In this document: one piece after another, positions 56,395 through 64,000 of the stretch
Position numbering within the stretch: the stretch's first letter is position 1
How the letters are laid out: each line of letters begins with the position of its first letter
Assembly: GCA_036768485.1 (NCBI GenBank)
Contig: JAVLUZ010000224.1
Location: 124,001 to 188,000 of the forward strand
DNA: 64,000 bases
Reading direction: 5' to 3'
Source: Mermis nigrescens
Lineage: Eukaryota; Nematoda; Enoplea; Mermithida; Mermithidae
Made by a program: the position numbers and the translations under genes
Notes under the pieces: model-generated
Told to the model about the DNA's origin: nothing
Seen by the model: only the letters and a program-made list of their open reading frames with translations
The model's database searches: none

Positions 56395-59110
56395 TCTTCT
56401 GAATTTGAGTTAAATGAAAATTTAGATGCCAAATATATCAGCAACTACTTGAAGATAGACAAAACTAATGGTGTTTTTTAGCGTTTCTGAGCGAGTTCTA
56501 CTTATTGGAGAAGAAAATCGTTTAAACAAATTAAAACTATAATTTGCTTTCAATGCGGTTTTTCAGCACCACGCTAATGAAAATCGCTCCTTGCAAATGG
56601 AAATGTTGACCGTTAGCACGATATTCTAACGGATACTAAAACCTATTGCGCTAAAAATATATTAATTTTAAACGCATAAAAAAATGATAAGTTCGATTTG
56701 TTTTCTGTTGTTAGAAACCCACTTTAGCCTCTTTATATATATTTATCATCCAATTCATAAGCGTAATTGCATCTGGTTTCAGATAAAATTGGTGTCTGGC
56801 AATCGCATCATCATTTGTGATGTTGTAATAGATAGAAAGGTGTTAGTTTTCTGTGTCTATTGAGCTGTAGGAAGACAATAATTGTGATTTGGCATGGATT
56901 TCCAGCTTTAGGTATATAAATCTAGTTGTACTGGCAAAAACAGCTGTATTAAAAAGGGGATGTGCATCAATGACACTATAGATATTATACGGGTAAAAAC
57001 TAGCGTGCTGATGTAAGCCCCCGTGCCAATGGAAAAAATTTTCATTAGCAGCAGTGCTAATGGGGTTCGTGCTAAAAAACGCTGGTTTTCAATAATACTC
57101 AAAAAACATATTGTATAAAGTGGCCACGTAAGTGATTTATCAACATCTTACCTAAGCTCGACCTGCTGAGAAATCGTTCAGCTTATTTTATACTCAATTC
57201 TGGCGCATTTTAAATAAAAGCAATATGGAATGGAAAGTAAGTAATTTTTCGCATAGCATCGGATTATTTTTGGCTCATCAGCAGACATGCACATGTATGC
57301 TCATAAGCTTAAAAGTGTGCTAAAACGTGTTCTCGCAGCCATTAACTGCGCTTTTAGAATTTTCATTTTTTCAATTTCTGGGGCCCTTTAACAAATATGT
57401 TATGTATATACTTGCACTTTGGAAATTTGGAACGATTAGTCCCCCTATTAACGAACGACCGGGCGTCTGGTCCTGGCCAAAAAAGAGCCGAGCCTTTTGA
57501 ACGCAGCATGATAAAGCAAGTTATGTTGTCTCGATGAAACATTTGTCTTGTCAATAATGCAGCTTTCAAATACTTTTATCGAGCTTTTATGAAATTAGAA
57601 CTGGACAGATCTTAACTTTCTCTTCGCTTTATTGCATGAGACATGCTTCAAGAAATATGTTACCAAAAATTGAGCAAGATTAAACGTAGATCAGCGTAAA
57701 GTCAAGAACTGCACCAATTTCGATCTAGCAGTTTATGTATATATAAATAAGCAAAAAATGCAAAAGCGGAATATTAATTAAAATGTGAAAAAATTTGGTG
57801 TTTGAATGGAGTCCTCCACAAGGCTTACGTTTTGCACAACAAGAGTTCCAGGAAAGCATTACTTTTACATTAAAGCAATCAATCCAGCATTTATAGAGGA
57901 TATCTCACAAGAAATAATTTTTTTCGAACACACCTTTTCATGCATACTTCAGCGTATACAGACTTATTCTCGCAGAAAAATTCAAATGAACAGCGCATAT
58001 TCGATCATGCTTCTTGAAGGTCATAAATTTAAGAACGAATTGAAATTAATTAAGGAAAAATAATAGGAAATAGAATAGTAGATTTTTGAACAATACTACG
58101 ATTGTGAGTTTCGAAGTCTAGTAAGATTCTTACATCACTTGTGCAATTTACAAAGGCGTAGCGACAAACTTAAAAGCATCAACATATTAAGGCATATGCA
58201 GCTAAGTAATATGTTTTGGAGAATATGAACTAGCTTTATGCAAGCAGTTTGAATAACACAAAAGTTCCGATTATTCTCAGATCTCACCGATTCATGTTAA
58301 ACATGCTTGATATCAATCAGCCTGATCGCTATTCTGTACTTCATCTTATGTCTACTTTCTGTGACTTATAATGAATCTATATCAGTGAGCATAAAAATAT
58401 TCGAGAAATAGCACGGACTGTTTTGATTAAAAATTTTTTTGCGAATTTTTAATATGTACGTTGGAAATCGCTCAACAGCTTTTGAGTTACCAGGCAGCTC
58501 AAACAAATAAATTCACTACATGCATCTGCATTAGAGTGAGATCGAATAGATTCAGAATGGGGTCAATCTGCTTTTTAAAGAGAAATGAGATGCAAACTGG
58601 ACGTAAACATGATGCTTAAGATCAACAGTAACCGTTGTACTAAATGAGCGTAAATTATTAATAGCAATGTATAAAAAGACGTACTTTATTGCCATAACAG
58701 ACTTGCTTCATCAAAATATTATCATTTAATGATTAAGAAAAGTAGCTAGTATATTTATCTAATTGCAATAAATTTTACACTGAAACACATTAATATAGCA
58801 CCAGAAATGTCGCAGGTAATGTGGTAGGAAAAATCAATGTTTTTGGAAAGAAAATGAGCATTTAAAACTTTTTTAATGGTTACATATGTGATCTTATATA
58901 TATATTATTTCGCTATTAAAATCTGCTGTCAATTGGTAGGCTGGTTGACAGATATTCACATTGTAAATCATGTATACATTATACAAACACTGAATATATG
59001 ACGATGCATACCTATACCTACATAGTATAACGTACATTGAGGTCCAGTCCCGTCCCGGCCAAATTTTGAGCCCGGCCGTCCACTGCCTTCTATCCCAATA
59101 GCTGCGCGCA
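56395..59110. other. hnRNP intron 3, no gene or element recognised
   Basis: AT-rich. An 85-codon open frame at 57,806-58,063 has reasonably mixed composition but no recognisable domain and no splice match to the hnRNP exons. Confidence 0.5.
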
Positions 59111-59290
59111 GGCCCGTATCCAGGATTTTATTCCGGGGGAAGCCGAATTTTGAGGTCAGAGATCTCGAGAACCATTACATAGGCGAAGAAAAATTTCAGA
59201 AATCTTTCACTTCATTTCATATTATTATGCAGTGAATTTATCTCGTTTATTCGACGCGCAGCGCTGAAAAATTAACATGCTCCCATGTCT
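59111..59290 (+). repeat. MITE-E copy (CCCGTATC-type)
   Basis: CCCGTATCCAGGATTTTATT, GGGGGAAGCCGAATTTTGAGG and CTCGAGAACCATTACATAGG match 50,636 onward. It includes CGACGCGCAGCGCTGAAAAA, a variant of the shared mini-hairpin. Confidence 0.6.
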
Positions 59291-59318
59291 AACTCAACTT
59301 TGAGCGGTTTAGAAGCCA

Positions 59319-60413
59319 GATGTCCCGGCGCCGCTTTTTACCGGTGCCGGTGCCGGTACCTCTGTACCGGCGCCGGTGTCGGTGCCGTTGCTACATTAGC
59401 ATATTATATAGTGTACTATGCTTCTTCAAAAAGGGTTAAATTTGTACCTATTTTTCACCGGATATACATATTAAGGGCAAAATTTCATTTGGCCATTAAC
59501 GACTTCATTATTTTTAATTTATGGATACATATTAATTTTCTCACTTAAGCAATAAACAAACAAAAAATTATAATAAAATTGAAATTCGAAGAAAAATAAA
59601 AGTTAAGTAGTGTATTATAAGTTTAAGTGTAGCGCAATCAAGATTGGCTTGTGCAGTAGTTGATTCTTTAGTCAAATCGAAATTTGGTTTTAGTGCATTA
59701 GTTAAATATTCAACTAGTAAGAAACAAACATGAAAATAGCCACAAAAGCTTTTGAGGTTAAATTATTTGAGTTTATCATTTCACATTTTCAAAAGCCTCT
59801 GAAAACAAGCATGGGATATATTAGTAATGCAAAAGACTTAGAACTTCATTTACAAAGTTTTAACAAGCTTTTTCTGAATAATTTGTCAGGAAAAGGTTTT
59901 GCATAAGAACCATTTTAAAATTCTAGCTGCGTTTTACGGTCTTCTGCTCAGGAAATGTAAGGATAAAAATGGATTTGATGAAATTAAGTTGAAAACTACT
60001 CTGTAGCACTCATCCTTCTTGCCTACAGATGGTAGAATAAGAAGAACTTTCCATTCCACTCTATATGTCGATGTTTTTAATTTTAATTTACTTTATTTAT
60101 CAGTGTCCACGCTTCTTGCTGTTAATTGATGTTTTCAATAAGATGTGTTTCGTTAAATGAATAATTCATTTTTAAAGCTCGAAGACTTGTTCTGAAGATC
60201 AGTCAAAATGCTTCTACTATGCTAATCAGAAGATTTTATTAACAAAATGCTACCTTTTTGCGCCTTTTTTATTCATTAAATTGGTGATAAATGAGCTTCA
60301 ATTATTCTTTTTACACTAATTTTTTCTCTTTTATCTAGCACCGGCGCCGGTACAGCGCTTCAGCACCGGCCCGGTGCCGGTGCTTAGGCGCCGGTGCCGG
60401 TGCCCAGGACATC
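59319..60413. mobile_element. hAT-like non-autonomous element with GCCGGT-type ends
   Basis: GATGTCCCGGCGCCG at the left and the complement of GATGTCCTGGGCACCG at the right are inverted. Next to them are GCCGGTGCCGGTACC-type hexamer blocks (59,339-59,394; 60,340-60,408), including the shared CTGTACCGGCGCCGGTG in inverted form. The 0.9-kb interior is AT-rich and noncoding. No target duplication was found, so the class assignment is by analogy with the neighbours. Confidence 0.7.
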
Positions 60414-60416
60414 AAT

Positions 60417-60527
<111 letters not shown>

Positions 60528-61335
60528 GAATGCAGCGGATACCCGCACCCGCTATTACCCGCTTCTTTTTTTGGTGTACCTCGCACCCGCTATTCCGGTA
60601 ACTGGGCGCAACCCGCACCCGCTAAAAATATTATGATAAAACAGCGGGTGGCGGATAATAATAATTAGAATTTACGAAAACACAAAACGATTCTGAGGTA
60701 GTGGCACGTTAATGAAAAAACCAAAATGTATAACAGTGTGTTCTAATGTAGCAGTACAAATTGGAAAAGCGAAAATCTACTTGTAATGAGTCATATTTTT
60801 AGGTACCCTCTGGACTGCAGATACATGTTCAAGCCAGTGATCGGACCGAGGGTACTTTTGGACCCTCGGCCTCGGCCGAGGCCGAGGCGCCTTAAAATCC
60901 TTGCCTGCAGGCCGAGGCCGAGGCCGAGGGTAATGCCGAGGGTCAAGCTTATATACCTATACCCATAAATAGTGCTCTTAGAATATTTTGTATGCACATG
61001 AGCTAGAGAATAATCGTAATATTGAACACTTTATCAAATGTCATTTTCAATAATAGTAGATTAAATGTGTAAAGGATTTATTGAATAAAGTCAGCAGAAT
61101 GAAAGCATACTTAATTTAACAAGTTGCCGTTGAAGACATGGAAAAGTTAATCATAGTTTCCCAAGGTCCAGAGTTGAGGGAAGGGTGAAATCCCAAAATG
61201 GGGGACCAGTAAATTAAGTAGTGTCTTTGTATGAGCGAACAAATTTTTGTAGATATTTTATATAAATATATTTTTAAACATACACATTTTTACATACTGC
61301 CAGTGTGTGACCTACAACCGGCATGCAGTCCTAAA

Positions 61336-61727
61336 CAGTGTTTTTTTTGTGCAAGATACCTTTTTATATGTACAAAAATGGTATCCAAAAGTCTTTGAAC
61401 ATTTTGTACATACATGCAAATTTTTGTGTACTATTATAGTATGGTACAGTAGCGATTTAGTGTGGTAAAACAGCAGTTTTCGACCTTCGGTAGCATATCT
61501 TAGCTAATTCCTGGGTTTCTGAATATTTGACATTTTTTCCATTCTAAATGCAAATTCTACTATTTTAAATATATAGGACAGACAATTACTGATGCGCCGA
61601 AAATTTTCGGGAATTTTACACCTTTTTACAGTTTTTGTCTCTCCAAAAATCTTTGTGCATGTACAAAGACAGTCCTGAAAAGTCTCTGTACATTATGAAA
61701 AATCTTTGCCGAATACAAAAAACCGTG
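61336..61727 (+). mobile_element. MITE-A copy with perfect 8-bp target duplication
   Basis: It starts CAGTGTTTTTTTTGTGCAAG and ends CGAATACAAAAAACCGTG, flanked by GTCCTAAA on both sides (61,328-61,335; 61,728-61,735). Together with the copy at 51,830 this fixes MITE-A as an hAT-type family of about 390-450 bp. Confidence 0.93.
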
Positions 61728-62391
61728 GTCCTAAATGTGATAATTCGGCCTGGATATAGTTCATAAGATTATTTGCCGCGAAGCGCCGAAATTTTTATGA
61801 GCTTTTGATGAAATTTACACATAAAACTTGACTGAGAAAGCCAAACAACTTGTACTACAAAATCAGAAATATTACAGATATTGTAATATGTCAATTAAAT
61901 CTTGTAATAAGCACTACTGTGCTTAGAAATCCAATGCAACATCAGGATAAATTAGTCAATTTTATCTTTGAACGGCTAAATGTGCTGACTTATTAAATAG
62001 TACTTGTTTTGCATAAAATTTTTAAAAACAGTAAAAATGGATACAAAAGATATTTGAATCTGCATAAAGATGCCTAGATTACACAAAAATTGATTTTTGA
62101 GTGTTTAATGCCTCTGCTTCAATCTAAATACAGTATATTAGCGATATTTTGCGCGAAGCGCCGAAAATTTTTTGAAATTTCCTAAAAAAATACTGAAAAA
62201 CGATATAATTAATATCACTTTGTCCAAGAAAGTATTTTAACAATGTATAAAAATGGCTCCAAGAAATGCACGAGCCGAAATTGATTTTTGGCAAAACCTA
62301 TATTTATTGGCCATTTTTAGGTGCGTTTCTGCGATTTTCGGCCGAAAATTCGTAATCATTTACGCCCTCTCCCATAAAAATGGCCGAAAAC

Positions 62392-62633
62392 CATACGTGT
62401 AACAGGAAGGGCTTTGGGGAATTCCCCACCCACCCAGGGTTGGACGTCCTCCCCTAACCCTTCCCTCCAAGGTCACTAAATTTTGACCCACCCTCCCCAT
62501 TTTTGGCGAAAATTTGCGCTTTGTTGGCTATTTTAGGTGCTTTTGCCATTTTTGACATATAATTAAAGTCACTAATCCCCCACCCGAAATGCCGAGGAGC
62601 CCCTCCCGAAAATTTTGAGCTGTTACATGCATG
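62392..62633 (+). mobile_element. MITE-C copy
   Basis: CATACGTGTAACAG at the left and CTGTTACATGCATG at the right form the inverted ends; the body carries GGGGAATTCCCCACCCACCC and CCGAAAATTTTGAG. It is the most complete copy in the window. No target duplication was evident. Confidence 0.78.
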
Positions 62634-64000
62634 TTTTATAGTGACAGTTTGTCTATTTACTCTTGCTTACATTCAAAAATACTCTATCACTTCGGGAAAT
62701 TCTAATAGCTGCACTTTTGCCACAGTAAAAATTAGGTTCAAAAATATTCAAAAGGTTTTCACCAAAAATCGTCTGTCAGTGACTTGAGTCTTGTACCCTG
62801 AGAGGGGGTAATAAACCTCCCTCATCCCTCCCTTCAGGAATAAGTGTTTCCGATTCATGTAGCAAGCATGAGAATTAAAACTTAGTCATCACATGAATAA
62901 TAAATTTGCACTTTGCTGTATGTAACTTTGTGTAACTGGGTACGCGGCTGAAACCACAAGAAAAGTCTATAGGTAAAAAATAGCCTTTGTACTGCAGATG
63001 CATTTTAAATAATTAATATTCAACGGACATATTGAACTTATTCAAATTTGATTTTAACCCTCGGCGCCTCGGCACTTTTCAGCTTCGCCCTCGGCGCCGA
63101 GGCCGAGGCTCCAAAAAACGCCGAGGCTTGCCGAGGCCGAGGCCGAGGCCTCGGTCCGATCACTGGTTCAAGCTCTCTTATGGTTAATTCCAATAATGCG
63201 AATTATGCTTTAGTTGAACCATTCTAGCGTGAGTAGAGATATTATGCAGCAATGTATTGTACGTTTCTTTTTTAAGACGAAGTAGGACGTTTTGGCACTG
63301 CCGTTTTGGCGCCATACTCGTTGTAATATTATTAATTCTTTACATTTAATTTATGATTAAAGTATAATACAGATTCTGAAAGCTCATTCAATTCTCTACG
63401 TGATGGTACAAATTACTTTTAGAATATCTTTGAATTTAATGAGATAATTAAACGCATCTAAAAATACACTGGATTTTCTACAGTTTTTCAGTCGTACACA
63501 AATGAATACTCGTCGATTCTGAATATATAATTTACTTAAAAATTGCTTCAAAATTAATGTAGTTAGAATATTTTTTAAGTTGCTGGCGCGAAAACGTAGA
63601 CCCTTTTAAGAAGAGGATGACAGCAACAAGTGTCTAAACATGGTATTCTGCAAAGTGCAAATATATTACTTATATTGGTCAATGGTTCAATCATTGACAA
63701 TTTACTTATCTTTAGTTTGCAAATTTAATTCATTGAGAGAGTAGTCTGCAAAGAAAAAGACAATCAGCTTGAAGATTAATATGAATTTTGCACACAGTAA
63801 ATAACTGCATTAAGCGGACAAAAAAATGGAGCATTTTTAGCCATATTTATATTATGCTATATCTCACTGCTTAACCCGCCACCCGTCACCCGTACCCGCT
63901 ATTTTTAAGGTGCGACACCCGCACCCGCTAAAGCAAAATTTTGGTACCCGCACCCGCTATTCCAAAAAATGTGCACCCGCTGCATCCCTAATATATATAT

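Larger units (their letters stand above)
60835..63165. mobile_element. hAT-like non-autonomous element with GGCCGA-type ends, perfect target duplication
   Basis: CAGTGATCGGACCGAGG and its exact complement CCTCGGTCCGATCACTG are the ends. GTTCAAGC flanks both sides (60,827-60,834; 63,166-63,173). CCTCGGCCGAGG-type hexamer arrays adjoin each end (60,860-60,945; 63,058-63,155). No transposase inside; it holds a MITE-A and a MITE-C. Confidence 0.95.

Noticed and set aside
56562..56640. Possible next hnRNP exon after a TTTTTCAG at 56,562
   Set aside because: The downstream translation does not match the RRM2 end and soon hits a stop.
57806..58063. 85-codon frame in hnRNP intron 3
   Set aside because: No recognisable domain, no continuity with RRM2, and no splice signals of the right phase.

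Overview
The window looks like AT-rich nuclear DNA from an invertebrate animal. The evidence is two fragmentary host genes with ordinary GT-AG introns (a BTBD9-like BTB protein and an hnRNP A/B-type double-RRM protein), a dense load of hAT-like miniature elements, and Ty3/gypsy, MULE and Harbinger elements. The species and phylum cannot be fixed from the sequence. There are no bacterial-style operons, rRNA, tRNA or CRISPR arrays. Most of the 64 kb is transposable elements nested in one another.

Layout. 1-4,060: a decayed satellite and a TTGG-rich satellite split by two nested miniature elements. 4,484-8,479: the first two coding exons of a minus-strand BTBD9-like gene that runs off the left edge; a dead Harbinger transposase lies just beyond exon 2. 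8,900-10,919: nested miniature elements and a local duplication. 10,920-19,431: an 8.5-kb palindrome with arms of about 4 kb and a 158-bp centre. Each arm carries a gene for a C2H2/acidic protein (open in the right arm, broken in the left) and an HMG-box-like fragment. 20,141-32,985: an inverted AAT/ATT microsatellite split by an 11.9-kb Ty3/gypsy-like element. That element has an env-like region between gag and protease, two protease motifs in tandem, and three extra ORFs after integrase. 33,244-42,307: a spliced MULE transposase relic split by a 7.2-kb LTR element that retains only gag. 42,300-51,100: satellites and miniature elements with no recognisable host gene. 51,124-55,675: three exons of the hnRNP A/B-type gene, with element-packed introns; its third intron runs to the right edge and holds a further stack of nested elements (59,319-63,990).

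The signals I think most deserve follow-up are these: (1) nine short hairpins with complementary base changes in the leader of the gag-only retroelement; (2) the gag / env-like / tandem-protease / pol / extra-ORF plan of the Ty3 element; (3) the giant palindrome with one preserved and one decayed copy of its gene; (4) a class of hAT-like elements whose ends carry family-specific GC-rich hexamer arrays, each delimited by terminal inverted repeats and usually by 8-bp target duplications; (5) a GCGAAGCGC mini-hairpin shared by otherwise different repeats. Similarity statements are by eye; no alignment or database search was run.
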